A DNA stretch of 38,655 nt from Syntrophaceae bacterium (GCA_003139775.1 PLGI01000152.1:1-38655); one strand, 5' to 3'; positions 1 through 8,638 are shown, counted from the first letter of the stretch. The notes: generated by a model not told the origin, from the sequence alone. Made by a program: numbers and translations.

Positions 1-279
1 GGAGATTTAAGCGGAATAGTCAATATGCAAGATTTCAATAAATAATGGTCTAATATTTCCTTAAAAATAACCTTATTTGCTACATCTTGTGTTTTCGTAA
101 CAGGCTGGATAGGATCGGCGGAACGATATTGGCTATGGTAAAACATACTGTAAGTTTACCCGAAGGACTGTGTGCGCAGTATTTAATAAATGATAATTGA
201 AGGGACTTGTCTTTCATCATGGTGCGTGCTGTATTTCTGAATCAGATGAAGGGAATAAAAAATTATTTTTTGAAATTAT

Positions 280-2196
280 TTAAATATTTACAGTCTCTTT
301 GTATTCATACTTTTCTATATCATCTCTCTTAATATTATAGTGCTTAAGTAGTTTTAGTGTTTTTTTATTTTTAATTTCTGGATATGATTTTCTGAAGTCT
401 TCATTTTCAATCATTGTTTTAACTTTTTTCAATTCAGAAGATTCTATATTTTTAAATGCTTCACGCCACTTATTTGTATAATCTAATTTTTCTTCACATA
501 TTTTGCGATAAATAATATATGGTTCGGGCATATATAAGAGTTCTCTGAACTCTGTTAAGTTCTCTCCAAATGCTTTCTCAAAAAAACTTCTACCCTTACC
601 ATCATTGTTATTTGGAGGCACAACAATGCCTTTATTGACATTTAATATAGCTTGAATGGCTCCAAGAAATTTTTTGTTCCATTTTGGTCCAACATAGTCC
701 CTTTTTTTTGCTTCTTCCCCATATATTGGAATATATTTCATCGGAAATGAATATATGTGTAAATCTAATTTTTCACATAAGTCGATGTTTATCTTTAATC
801 GTTCATAAAGATCTTCTGGAGAATCCTTGTAGTTGTAAAGTATGTAATTAGACAGTCTCTTAATGCCATATTGGGCTGATAATTCTATAGCTTTCACATA
901 TGGCGCTTTCATTTTGATATCATCAAAAGCAATTCTTAATGGATTAATAGGTATCTCACTCAGCAGTTTCATTTTTTCTTCAGTAACAAAATAACAATCT
1001 GTACCTTGATTAAAGTCAACATATCTTGGCATAGGTTTTTTTGAACGCATACGTTCATATGTGTCTTTTATTTCAGGATAACATGAAATTAAATTTCCTT
1101 TCGTTGTTGTATCGCTGCTCATCAAAGAATATTTATCTAATATATTATAGAAATTTTGAGCAGTTTTTCCTTTTAACCTAATAAGTATTTTATGAATGAG
1201 CTTGTAAGATTTTCTTATATAAGCCTTATCATTCAATCCTTTTTTTAGATTTTCTATTGAAATCTGCAACTGGTTAGGTTCAATATAAACAGCGCCTTCT
1301 TTAAAGCCCATTTTTTTTATTTCTTTAATGATATTATCAAATTTAGGTGAGGCAAAAACATTATTGTCCATTAGTATAAGGTTCTGTTGATCTCCATAAA
1401 CCTTTTTAATATGATTAAATTTTACAAGCGCAGGTACTTTTTCTTTAAATATAGGTTCAATTTTAGGCACTGCGCAGAAACCACATTTATTCACGCATCC
1501 TCTTGTCATGTGTGTGTAATAGGCACTTGTATTTGAATACTCATAGTCTATCTCATCCATTATTGAATAATCCAATGGAAGATCGTCAATGATTAGGTTA
1601 ACGCTTGGATCAAGAGTAAATGGTTTATCGAGCAACCCTTTGAATGGTTTTATACCTGTTTCTTTTTCGATTTCCCTGGGAAGAAGTGACGCCATAATCC
1701 CGCCGACTTTTAATTCATTTAGATCCTTGACGAGATATTTAGAAAATTCGATTGTCTTGATAGTAATATTCCAATAAAAGGTGAATAGTGTTGTAACACA
1801 AACCCTATCCCATTTGGGTTCTTGCTTATATTTTCCTTGGATATAATATGATCTGTAGTATTCCAAACAATCTTTAATTAGTGGTCTGTTTTTTGATTGG
1901 ACAATATAGTCCTTCTCCAGAAGAGTCTTCTTCCCGAAACATATACGATCAGTTATACTTTTTTTTTCTACAGACCAATTGATTGAATCATCAATTCTTT
2001 GAAGTTTTTCAATGCACTCAATGGATATTTGATCAAGTATGAACTTTTTTAGATCTCCCTTATAGAAAGTCACATTATCACCTAACTTCCTATGGTAGGT
2101 TGCTATTTTCATTAACCCTATCGGTGGATACTTATTATGGTAATTTGGTTCTAATAGGAGAACCTCTCTTTTTTTTTTATTCAAATTTTTCATCAA
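280..2196 (-). CDS. Radical SAM protein, last gene of HerA/NurA operon
   Basis: The 638-aa product carries a radical SAM cluster motif C234-x3-C238-x2-C241 inside GCVNKCGFCAV, which binds the [4Fe-4S] that cleaves S-adenosylmethionine. The N-terminus (EVLLLEPNYHNKYPPIGLMK, residues 11-30) resembles the start of the B12-binding-like Rossmann domain found before many radical SAM cores, but I do not see the DxHxxG cobalamin motif. The C-terminal half is long and lysine-rich with no SPASM-type cysteine cluster. The start codon (ATGATG) lies inside the end of the upstream GHKL gene (20-bp overlap), implying translational coupling. It is the last gene of the minus-strand operon. The substrate is unknown. 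A defence role is inferred only from its neighbours. The family call is firm, the function open. Confidence 0.85.
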   Translation of the reverse strand: MMKNLNKKKREVLLLEPNYHNKYPPIGLMKIATYHRKLGDNVTFYKGDLKKFILDQISIECIEKLQRIDDSINWSVEKKSITDRICFGKKTLLEKDYIVQSKNRPLIKDCLEYYRSYYIQGKYKQEPKWDRVCVTTLFTFYWNITIKTIEFSKYLVKDLNELKVGGIMASLLPREIEKETGIKPFKGLLDKPFTLDPSVNLIIDDLPLDYSIMDEIDYEYSNTSAYYTHMTRGCVNKCGFCAVPKIEPIFKEKVPALVKFNHIKKVYGDQQNLILMDNNVFASPKFDNIIKEIKKMGFKEGAVYIEPNQLQISIENLKKGLNDKAYIRKSYKLIHKILIRLKGKTAQNFYNILDKYSLMSSDTTTKGNLISCYPEIKDTYERMRSKKPMPRYVDFNQGTDCYFVTEEKMKLLSEIPINPLRIAFDDIKMKAPYVKAIELSAQYGIKRLSNYILYNYKDSPEDLYERLKINIDLCEKLDLHIYSFPMKYIPIYGEEAKKRDYVGPKWNKKFLGAIQAILNVNKGIVVPPNNNDGKGRSFFEKAFGENLTEFRELLYMPEPYIIYRKICEEKLDYTNKWREAFKNIESSELKKVKTMIENEDFRKSYPEIKNKKTLKLLKHYNIKRDDIEKYEYKETVNI

Positions 2197-3715
2197 TCTT
2201 GCATTTAAGATTTTCAGCTAATTCTTTATTTAAAACGTCATCAATAATTTGAAATATTTTAGATATCAGCTTTCTCTCATTTTTTGATAGTTTACTATAC
2301 TTATCTGTTCTGAAAGTCATTTCACCAATCTTTTTTTTGGTTGATGTACTATCTGAAACTTCAAGCTCCTTTTCTACTATTCTAGAGAATATTTTTTTTA
2401 TGGGGTCTTGCTCACTTTCAAATTTAGCCTCCATTTTTTCAAGTAATTTTTTTCCGTCTTCAGCTTTTTTTCTCTTTTGTTCAACCTCATCTTCTAGTCT
2501 TTGTTTGTCTTCTTTACTTGTAATTCCCTTTTTCACCACTTCATCTATTTCTTTCTTCTTATTGCGAAAACTTATTATTGTATTTTGAGCGCTTCTTATT
2601 TTTGAAGCTGCATTAAATAGCGGTTTAAGTTCTGATTCAAATATTTTTTTTAATTCATCTTCAAATTGGAATAAACATTCATTTTCAACAAAATAATCTC
2701 TTCTGGAATTTGGAATAAGATCTTGGTTAAACGCATGTATTTCACCAATAAAATAAAAATTGTTCTTTTTCTGTTTGTGCAATCTAGCAAGAGTATCTGC
2801 TGAGCCAATTTGAATATTATCTTTTCTTAATCTAAGCCCTCTCGCCAGATTTGCTTCGGGCAATGCTCCATTAAAGGTTGACAGTCCATACCATCCCCAA
2901 CCCAATAATTCACTTTTATGACTTTCTATTCTACAATTTTTAATATCGAAAATATTATCAATTCTTCTTTTATTATCATCATATATGCTGGTAGTGTATG
3001 CTTTATAAATCTGATCCGCATTTACAAAGATTTTATATTCGTTAATATTTAGTCCATTTTCTTTCAGTTTGTTGGAAATAGCATCTTTAAAAAGGAATCT
3101 TGTATGGAATGGGGCAGGTGCAACCATTTCCAGATAATCAGTTATTGCCTTTTTATCAAATAAAGCATCATTACTGACTTGCTCTAATGTTACCTTGAAA
3201 TAGTGTTTATCAATGTCTTCAGGTTCGATATCAAAAGCTGTTACTCTATCTATTACATGGGATGCTTCTTCTTTCTGTGTCCTGTCATTTATTATCTTTT
3301 TCAGTTCTTTTGCATCCCACAACATAATTGATTTTGATTTTTCACCTTTAAAAGATGTCTCAAAAGTTAGCTGCTCACAATATCCTAGACCTCCAAGTCT
3401 ACCTATACCCCTGAAACCTCGATCAACTCCTCTCTTCTTTGTCGATTGTGCAATATTGCGTAAAATATCTGATGCCTCATTAGATTTTATTCCAGTGGCA
3501 TCGTCTTCAATACTTATTTTTCGCTCATTTTTATTGATATTTATCCATACGTTTCCGCCTTGTGTCGTAGCTATAATTCCACTCTCGATTGCCTTGTCAA
3601 TCTGGTCAACCGCATTTTGGATGTACTCTCTGAAAATAAATTTTGAATCCTCATACATTCCTGATGTAAGTGATTCAATAACGTCTTTGCCTATTGTTGT
3701 TTTATTTTTATCCAT
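2177..3715 (-). CDS. GHKL (Hsp90/MutL-type) ATPase
   Basis: This 512-aa protein has the Bergerat ATP-binding fold at its N-terminus. The N box is E30-Y-I-Q-N34-AVDQ, the G1 box is EDDATGI (residues 70-76, DxxTGI instead of the usual DxGxG), and the G2/lid is RGFRGIGRLGGLGYC (about 99-113). A lysine/glutamate-rich predicted coiled coil lies near residues 390-450. Such ATPases dimerise on ATP binding and act as conformational clamps. The gene overlaps its upstream HerA neighbour by 8 bp and its downstream radical SAM neighbour by 20 bp, so all are probably co-translated. Hsp90-like ATPases recur in bacterial defence loci, but the exact role here is unknown. It is not HtpG: it is shorter and has a divergent C-terminus. 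Confidence 0.85.
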   Translation of the reverse strand: MDKNKTTIGKDVIESLTSGMYEDSKFIFREYIQNAVDQIDKAIESGIIATTQGGNVWININKNERKISIEDDATGIKSNEASDILRNIAQSTKKRGVDRGFRGIGRLGGLGYCEQLTFETSFKGEKSKSIMLWDAKELKKIINDRTQKEEASHVIDRVTAFDIEPEDIDKHYFKVTLEQVSNDALFDKKAITDYLEMVAPAPFHTRFLFKDAISNKLKENGLNINEYKIFVNADQIYKAYTTSIYDDNKRRIDNIFDIKNCRIESHKSELLGWGWYGLSTFNGALPEANLARGLRLRKDNIQIGSADTLARLHKQKKNNFYFIGEIHAFNQDLIPNSRRDYFVENECLFQFEDELKKIFESELKPLFNAASKIRSAQNTIISFRNKKKEIDEVVKKGITSKEDKQRLEDEVEQKRKKAEDGKKLLEKMEAKFESEQDPIKKIFSRIVEKELEVSDSTSTKKKIGEMTFRTDKYSKLSKNERKLISKIFQIIDDVLNKELAENLKCKIDEKFE

Positions 3716-5375
3716 TTTTAAATTGCTTATAAACCGGGTTTGGGAATTTTATATTTAATAAAGACCTGAGAACGGGATTTTGAATAATATACTCACCCTG
3801 TGGCAAACGGGTCATCATTCCTTTATAAACAGTGGGCAGATACCTGTAATCATTTTTTGATACTTCAATTGCATTTGTTCTTCCATACGCATGAGTAGAG
3901 CAATTGCCTTTCACCCTGTCATGAATTGCACTTTTAAATTGCTCAGCGGAAAATAAGATTAACCCTAATGATCGACCTCTCTCGGTAATTTCGATTATTT
4001 TTCTTAATATTGGGGAATTCTTAGGCACATCTCCTGAAGCATATTTATTTAATTCATCAACAAAAATAACAATCTTTGAAGGTATTTCATCTGGTTCTCT
4101 ATCTCCAACCTGCCCTAATTTCATCTCATATATACTATTAACAACGTCACCAAAGACAAAGGCTTGCATATCTTCACCTAATTTTGCGATGTCAATGACA
4201 TAAACATCATCCTTTTTTATTTTTTGAGTTATATGTTCTCTCAGTCTGGTTTCGTTCTTTTTTGGATCTACCCTTTTGGCAAAGATTGGATTGGTTAGTG
4301 ATTTTTTAATTATCCGAAGGAATTTTCGCCAACTTAGTACACTAATTGATTTGTCTTTCCCGGAGGCATTTTTTTCAGTGTAAGATTTAACTTCTTCTAC
4401 AAAATCTCCCCAACTTCTAATGCCTCCAAAATTAGCTTCTCCGTTAAGAATTAAATTGATAATCGAACTCATTGTTTCCTGAGGATCATCAATATTGGAA
4501 AAAAATAGTTCCATGCAATCTTTGTCTTCTTCATAGAGGTATTTGTATTTGAAAGCTTTTTCAGCATCTATTTGTGCCTCTACATCTTTCTTTTTTGCAT
4601 AAGTATTTGTCGAATCATCCTTATCATATGGATAGAAATATGTTGCATTCTTAAAAGGTTGATCATCTAATTTAAGATTGCGGTACAGTTCCTTATCTTT
4701 TTCAGATAATTCATCATTCCGCTCATCGATGGCTAGTAAATCTCTGCCTTTAATGTTAAACAATACAAATGCAACACTTTCATTTTTGGGAATATCTCTT
4801 TGCAAATATCTCTGCTGGACCGCCTTAATCAAAAACATGCTATATGAGGTTTTGGCTGCTAAACCAGAAATGCCAGATATATTCAAGTGTGCTCCTTCAG
4901 GTCCTAATAAAAAATCGGAATTAAGAAAAACCGGAAGTCTAATCTTATCTTTTGCTTCATACATCTCTATATATCCACATGCTAACGGATTCTTTACTTC
5001 ATCGAGGCCTAACGCCTTTTGCACCTCTTTTTCATCACCTAAGCTGACTTCACTGCCATCTAGCACGGGAGTATATATATCTTTAGTGTTGCCTATAACT
5101 TTAGCTTTCACGAAATTTAGTCCAACTCTTTGTGTATTAGTTTTATATGATACATCACCAAAATCGCTTGAAATGTAGCTTGCTAAATAGCTTGGAGCAT
5201 CGGTTATATGTGAAATTTCTTCAACTACTCCGAAAGTGTAAGAATCTTGTATGTGTTTTGCTTTTATAACATCAAAAGGATTTAGAATTTTTTCTTTGTC
5301 AGTCCAAAAATAGAATTCATCAATTGTAGTCGGAATTTTTTCAGTCGCAGCAACTCTACCTATTAATTTAGCCAT
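3708..5375 (-). CDS. HerA-like FtsK/HerA-superfamily ATPase
   Basis: The start is set at the ATG at 5375 because AGGAG lies 8-12 nt upstream (5383-5387); this gives 555 aa, and a longer form from 5402 has no such site. The order is an N-terminal beta-rich (HAS-barrel-like) region, a P-loop at about 168-177 (GISGLAAKTS, a slightly unusual Walker A), a Walker B IVIFVDELN, then ERGRSLGLILFSAEQ, the conserved post-Walker-B glutamine strand of HerA/FtsK proteins, and a likely arginine-finger region (HDRVKGN). HerA proteins form hexameric rings that pump DNA, typically with the NurA nuclease, and the adjacent upstream gene is NurA-like. An 8-bp overlap joins it to the GHKL gene. Function as part of a DNA-processing defence complex is inferred. 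Confidence 0.85.
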   Translation of the reverse strand: MAKLIGRVAATEKIPTTIDEFYFWTDKEKILNPFDVIKAKHIQDSYTFGVVEEISHITDAPSYLASYISSDFGDVSYKTNTQRVGLNFVKAKVIGNTKDIYTPVLDGSEVSLGDEKEVQKALGLDEVKNPLACGYIEMYEAKDKIRLPVFLNSDFLLGPEGAHLNISGISGLAAKTSYSMFLIKAVQQRYLQRDIPKNESVAFVLFNIKGRDLLAIDERNDELSEKDKELYRNLKLDDQPFKNATYFYPYDKDDSTNTYAKKKDVEAQIDAEKAFKYKYLYEEDKDCMELFFSNIDDPQETMSSIINLILNGEANFGGIRSWGDFVEEVKSYTEKNASGKDKSISVLSWRKFLRIIKKSLTNPIFAKRVDPKKNETRLREHITQKIKKDDVYVIDIAKLGEDMQAFVFGDVVNSIYEMKLGQVGDREPDEIPSKIVIFVDELNKYASGDVPKNSPILRKIIEITERGRSLGLILFSAEQFKSAIHDRVKGNCSTHAYGRTNAIEVSKNDYRYLPTVYKGMMTRLPQGEYIIQNPVLRSLLNIKFPNPVYKQFKNG

Positions 5376-5402
5376 GATTCTTCTCCTAACAATTTGATAC
5401 AA

Positions 5403-6563
5403 CTAAAACAGGTTAAGGAATTGTACTTCACTAATGTAATTACTTTTAATATATTTCTCAGTGAGATAAACGGGATATAGGTGATTTGCCCACCTAGTAT
5501 CTAATCCATAACATGTTGGATTACGTTCATTAACGAGATTAGCGCTTATAAGATCGATCTCATCTGAATCTAACCCTTTTTCTTGTTCCTCATCTGAAAC
5601 AAGAATCTTTTCAACCTTTACAACGCCGTCAAAAAGGCCAACCGTCCTTTCAGTTGATCTGATTCGCAGATACCAAATACAAAATTCAACACCAGGAGCT
5701 CTTTCATTTGTATACCTGAATGCCTGCGTTCTATGAAATAAAGGTAGTTCAGCAATTCTTTTTGCCAAAGTCTTATGGCGTTTATCTTTAAAAAGTTCAG
5801 GGTTAAAAGTTTTTGAGACACCAACTACACATCTATAATTACTTTTGATTGCTGAGAGGTCTCTGTAATCGTCAGTTCCTATTTTTTTATATTCTATTGA
5901 TCCATCTTTAATCAGATATGATTCATTATTGAGCTTTTTTTCTTTAACAAGTTGTACCACCATTCTTTTTTCAGCTTCAACCATTTCATCTTGTATTTTA
6001 GCTATCCCTTTATTTTCATATTTTTCTCCCTCTTTTAACTCTACATCTGGATAGCTCAGCACTTTCTGAAATGACATCCCTCTTTTTTTAATAACACTAA
6101 GATTATTTATCTTGTCTGCAAGTGAATTAAAAAATAGAGTTTTCTTATCGTCTTTATCAGCACAATCAGGCAAGACTAATACGATTTGCTTTTCAAGAAG
6201 GGATGATTTGAATATATCTGGTTGGGATCGTTTACAACAACCCACTAGAATCTGCCCAGCAATTATGGGATATATACGTTCACCATAAGAAATATCATCT
6301 ACTTTGTAAGTCCTTCTGGTGCCATCCAGAAAATATCTAAAGAGAGGTTTATTATCTCGCATAATTTTATTAGCTAAGTCTTCTACTGATTTGCTTGTTC
6401 TTATGGTTTTATCTGTTTCACATATTTTATCTGGGCTCATGATGATAACTCTATTATCGTCATAAACAACAGTTGGGACTTCTACACCTTCGAAAGAATA
6501 CCTGAAGGACTTATAATATGTTCCACCAGTATTTTCCGCTATAAAACGTAGGATCTCATTCAT
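5403..6563 (-). CDS. NurA-like nuclease domain protein
   Basis: This 386-aa protein is the first gene of the minus-strand operon. FRYFLDGTRRTY (D80 in a D-G-T/S-R context) matches the first catalytic motif of NurA 5'-3' nucleases. A PIIAGQILVGC strand follows, and the C-terminus has the typical YGLDTRWANHLYPVYLTEKY histidine-containing region. NurA is an RNase H-fold, Mn-dependent nuclease that works with HerA, and a HerA-like gene lies 27 bp downstream. The remaining catalytic acidic residues cannot be assigned by eye. The ATG at 6563 begins MNEILRFIAENTGG; the AT-rich intergenic region upstream must hold the operon promoter. The family call rests on motif plus context. Confidence 0.72.
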   Translation of the reverse strand: MNEILRFIAENTGGTYYKSFRYSFEGVEVPTVVYDDNRVIIMSPDKICETDKTIRTSKSVEDLANKIMRDNKPLFRYFLDGTRRTYKVDDISYGERIYPIIAGQILVGCCKRSQPDIFKSSLLEKQIVLVLPDCADKDDKKTLFFNSLADKINNLSVIKKRGMSFQKVLSYPDVELKEGEKYENKGIAKIQDEMVEAEKRMVVQLVKEKKLNNESYLIKDGSIEYKKIGTDDYRDLSAIKSNYRCVVGVSKTFNPELFKDKRHKTLAKRIAELPLFHRTQAFRYTNERAPGVEFCIWYLRIRSTERTVGLFDGVVKVEKILVSDEEQEKGLDSDEIDLISANLVNERNPTCYGLDTRWANHLYPVYLTEKYIKSNYISEVQFLNLF

Positions 6564-6777
6564 TCAAAATAATCCTTCTTTTTTCTGAGAACTCAAGGAA
6601 CATTAATAATATAAATGTGATAATATATACTTCTTAAAATAATTTGAAGTCAAGTATTAAAACATTATAGAATCTATCTTATTATTTCACAGTAGATATC
6701 ATATACAAATAGTGATAAATAAAAAAAGAGAGCATCTTAACAATTCAACACGGCTCTAAAAATCATGGATAACCATT
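6564..6777. promoter_or_regulatory. Divergent intergenic region
   Basis: This 214-bp AT-rich gap separates the minus-strand NurA/HerA operon from the plus-strand BglII-like gene. It must contain both promoters. TATAAT-like hexamers are abundant on both strands (for example near 6608-6630), so I cannot single out a start site. No long inverted repeat or obvious operator is visible. Confidence 0.4.
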
Positions 6778-7356
6778 ATGAACAACGACAATTATTTTTA
6801 CAATTGTTCCAAGGAGTCCATAGATTTTATCAATCCTAATCTTTATGACGAAATTATAAAAGTCATTTCATACTTACCTAAAAGACAGATTCAAACAGAA
6901 ATAAATAATGACTTGTTTTGGTTACTGACATCCAGAGGATGGTCGTTTGATACTATAGGTGGAACATCAGATTTTCCACCGGAAGGAATCAATGTTAGAA
7001 ATGTGACTATGTCAGAAACAAAGAATAACAATAATCGTTTCCTTTGTATTACATCAACAACATTAGATGCCTCTTGGCATTGTGATTTTGCAAGGGTATA
7101 TGACTCTCAACTAGTTCAGATTGAAGCTCAGTTTGGTAAGGTTGAATCCATGTTCAAAGACTTCTGTGGGTTCAGAATAGCAAGATACGAGAAAAGATTA
7201 TCATTAGGAATAGAAATAGTTTTATCTGAACCATATGATTACTTCACACATAGAAAAAATGCTATAGGCGGAATGGCATACTTCAATATAGCAAAAAATA
7301 CTTTGCCAGCAATTGGATTGAAATGTCCAATTTGGTTAATTGGGATAAAAGAATAA
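6778..7356 (+). CDS. BglII/BstYI-type PD-(D/E)xK restriction endonuclease
   Basis: This 192-aa protein has the layout of the BglII family. An N-terminal EINNDLFWLLTSRGW helix (41-55) precedes a catalytic strand VQIEAQFGK, with E116-x-Q118 matching the BglII Glu-x-Gln pair and an upstream aspartate (D103 or D109) as the likely first metal ligand. The FKDFCGFRIARY helix, the LGIEIVLSEP strand and a C-terminal PIWLIGI strand follow, as in the family. BglII-type enzymes cut GATC-containing palindromes as dimers. No methyltransferase gene is visible beside it, which is odd for a type II enzyme. It may be solitary, inactive, or protected by a methylase elsewhere. It is transcribed divergently from the HerA operon. 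The assignment uses motif recall, not a search. Confidence 0.68.
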   Translation: MNNDNYFYNCSKESIDFINPNLYDEIIKVISYLPKRQIQTEINNDLFWLLTSRGWSFDTIGGTSDFPPEGINVRNVTMSETKNNNNRFLCITSTTLDASWHCDFARVYDSQLVQIEAQFGKVESMFKDFCGFRIARYEKRLSLGIEIVLSEPYDYFTHRKNAIGGMAYFNIAKNTLPAIGLKCPIWLIGIKE

Positions 7357-7362
7357 TATGCT

Positions 7363-7377
7363 GGGCATTATATGCCC
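7363..7377. terminator. Hairpin after the BglII-like gene
   Basis: Perfect 6-bp stem gggcat/atgccc with a 3-nt loop, 7 nt past the stop codon of the endonuclease gene. There is no clear U tract on either strand, so it is a weak terminator candidate or a boundary between convergent genes. Confidence 0.35.
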
Positions 7378-7499
7378 GCGAACCATCCAAGCCAAAAGCC
7401 GATAAATAACCCAATACAAATTCCAAATTTAAGATTAAAATCTCTCAGCGCTTTCAGAGCTTTTAAATTGTCTTTTATTTTTGTAATTCTTATATCTTC
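7368..7499 (-). pseudogene. Truncated small membrane protein remnant
   Basis: On the minus strand 43 codons stay open, reading like a helix followed by a membrane segment (DNLKALKALRDF, then LKFGICIGLFIGFWLGWFAG) before a TAA at 7370-7368. There is no usable start: an in-frame TGA directly precedes the open stretch, with an ATG immediately before that. It lies just left of the left end of the mobile element (7521), the place where the other repeat copies have a minus-strand cargo gene. I read it as the decayed cargo of an earlier unit. It could instead be a chance open frame, although its hydrophobic pattern argues against that. Confidence 0.35.
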
Positions 7500-7520
7500 T
7501 CACATATCACAAAAAGTCAG

Positions 7521-7559
7521 ATGTCACAAAACTCCTCCAAACTCGCTATAATGAAAATA
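7521..7559 (+). repeat. Left-end promoter repeat, copy A
   Basis: Contains atgtcacaaaactcctcc and a TATAAT at 7547-7552. It matches the copies at 14907, 16375, 17486 and 18836 through 'gaaaata' and then diverges, so only the promoter-like core is shared here. The MLTLEQ ORF that directly follows the other copies lies about 650 bp further on in this one. Confidence 0.75.
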
Positions 7560-7586
7560 CAGGTGAGGAAAGCAAGCTCGCCAGTC

Positions 7587-7614
7587 TTGACGAATCCCGC
7601 CTATCCTCTATAAT
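7587..7614 (+). promoter_or_regulatory. Candidate sigma70-type promoter
   Basis: TTGACG at 7587-7592, a 16-nt spacer and TATAAT at 7609-7614. It faces the 98-aa protein and MLTLEQ genes and could drive the left operon of the element. This is a pattern match only. Confidence 0.4.
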
Positions 7615-7915
7615 TCCAAGTTTCATTCTGCACCTTATCAAACCCATACATCTTACCCTTTGCGGCTTTACCGCCCCAAAGTGGCTTTATATGCCCTATA
7701 AGAAGCCTACGGTAATAAAAAAATCAAAACTGACATGGTTATAAAAATCTCGTCGGGAAGGACTTTTCTTTATTGCCTTTAGAATTCTTAGCATAACGAC
7801 AAGCCAGTGGTAATAAAAAAACGTACTTCACCAGTATAACTTACGCGGAGCATCTTTTTCTTGTTATCAACGGCTTTTTTTGTTCTCAATTTTTCTAATT
7901 CTTCACTCAAAATAT
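7615..7915 (+). other. Intergenic region, no gene seen
   Basis: About 300 bp upstream of the 98-aa gene. The only visible structure is a 13-bp direct repeat, ggtaataaaaaaa, at 7711-7723 and 7809-7821. There is no convincing ORF. If the promoter at 7587 is real, this would be a long 5' leader. Confidence 0.3.
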
Positions 7916-8212
7916 ATGAACATCCACAAACGCTTTCCCGTGGAGGAAATTTCTTTGGATGAACTGCGGGAGAAGGAGAATGACGAAGACGAGTCCACTT
8001 TATTCGAATATAAGTTGGGACTCTATTGCGAGATGGATACCGATTATATTGGTATCAAGGCCGATCTCTCGCGACTCTTCAAACAAGGCTTTTTTGCCAC
8101 GAATGAGAAAAGGGCGATAGTCAAAAAGCTGACCGAATGCCAGTTAACCCCCACCGAAAGGAAAGCCTTTCAGCGCGCCTTGGTTAAATTAAGAAATTTT
8201 TACCTAAACTGA
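7916..8212 (+). CDS. 98-aa protein of unknown function
   Basis: Start taken at the ATG at 7916 (MNIHKRFPVEEISLDELREK); an upstream TTG at 7880 in the same frame is less likely. No strong ribosome binding site is visible. The protein is charged and apparently all-helical, with no signal peptide and no domain I recognise. A basic C-terminal half (ERKAFQRALVKLRNFYLN) could bind nucleic acid. Its TGA overlaps the ATG of the MLTLEQ gene (TGATG at 8210-8214), so the pair is probably translationally coupled. This partner is missing from all four mini-elements, suggesting it belongs to the full element. Confidence 0.6.
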   Translation: MNIHKRFPVEEISLDELREKENDEDESTLFEYKLGLYCEMDTDYIGIKADLSRLFKQGFFATNEKRAIVKKLTECQLTPTERKAFQRALVKLRNFYLN

Positions 8213-8424
8213 TGCTTACTCTCGAACAAATGAAAAAACTGCTGGACGATCCGTCTATTCCCGACGAGCAGGTTTTGGAAATCCGCGACCAGCTTTATGC
8301 CTTGGCTGAAATCATTTATGAGAAATGGCAGCAGGACAAAGCGGCTGGGAAACTGCCGGGCAAAAACCCCCCGGAACTGGAAGATTGGTACAGTAGAAAA
8401 GACAGTATTACCGGCGGTAACTGA
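8212..8424 (+). CDS. MLTLEQ-family small protein, parental copy
   Basis: This 70-aa protein is founder or sibling of the four copies at 14976, 16444, 17555 and 18905. They share MLTLEQ, then a D-P-[ST]-x-[SP]-D-E-x-VLEIRDQLY core and LAEII[YF]E[KQ]W. The C-terminal tail differs here (proline-rich, ending SITGGN). It is a short, acidic helical hairpin, probably cytoplasmic, with no catalytic motif. I recall similar small proteins next to serine recombinases in CPR genomes, with function unknown. Coupled by TGATG to the gene before it. A recombinase accessory or directionality factor is possible, but this is inference. Confidence 0.75.
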   Translation: MLTLEQMKKLLDDPSIPDEQVLEIRDQLYALAEIIYEKWQQDKAAGKLPGKNPPELEDWYSRKDSITGGN

Positions 8425-8506
8425 GGCTACTGCCGCTTAACCATTGTTGTTTTCCCGCACGGCACTTTTAACCAGTTAAAATGGCGTCCTATCCGTGTTT
8501 TATGTT

Positions 8507-8625
8507 GGGGCAAAGGGAGTCTGGGGCTTGTAAGCAGAGCATTACAAATCCCCAGCAAATAGCTTCGGACGCTCCGACAACACGAACCTATTTGCTGGGG
8601 CTTCCGCCCACAGACCCCTTGCCCC
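8507..8625 (+). other. Large two-armed hairpin, possible origin site
   Basis: Outer arms ggggcaaagggagtctg (8507-8523) and cagaccccttgcccc (8611-8625) pair over 15 bp with two single-A bulges. A perfect 13-bp inner stem joins ccccagcaaatag (8550-8562) and ctatttgctgggg (8588-8600). Inside that, tcgga-cgc-tccga forms a small hairpin. The structure sits just before the replication-relaxation-like gene. Such a structure could be a replication or transfer origin, or an mRNA leader; nothing in the sequence decides between these. Confidence 0.55.
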
Positions 8626-8638
8626 GTCTTCTTAAATT

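Noticed and set aside
1-45. 14 open codons (GDLSGIVNMQDFNK) ending in a stop, possibly the tail of a gene entering from the left edge
   Set aside because: Too short to distinguish from chance; no recognisable family and no supporting context inside the window. 46-279 also shows nothing I can support.
280-2196. Prokaryotic viperin assignment for the radical SAM gene
   Set aside because: It is about twice the usual viperin size, and its N-terminus looks like a B12-type Rossmann domain; only the generic radical SAM call is supported.
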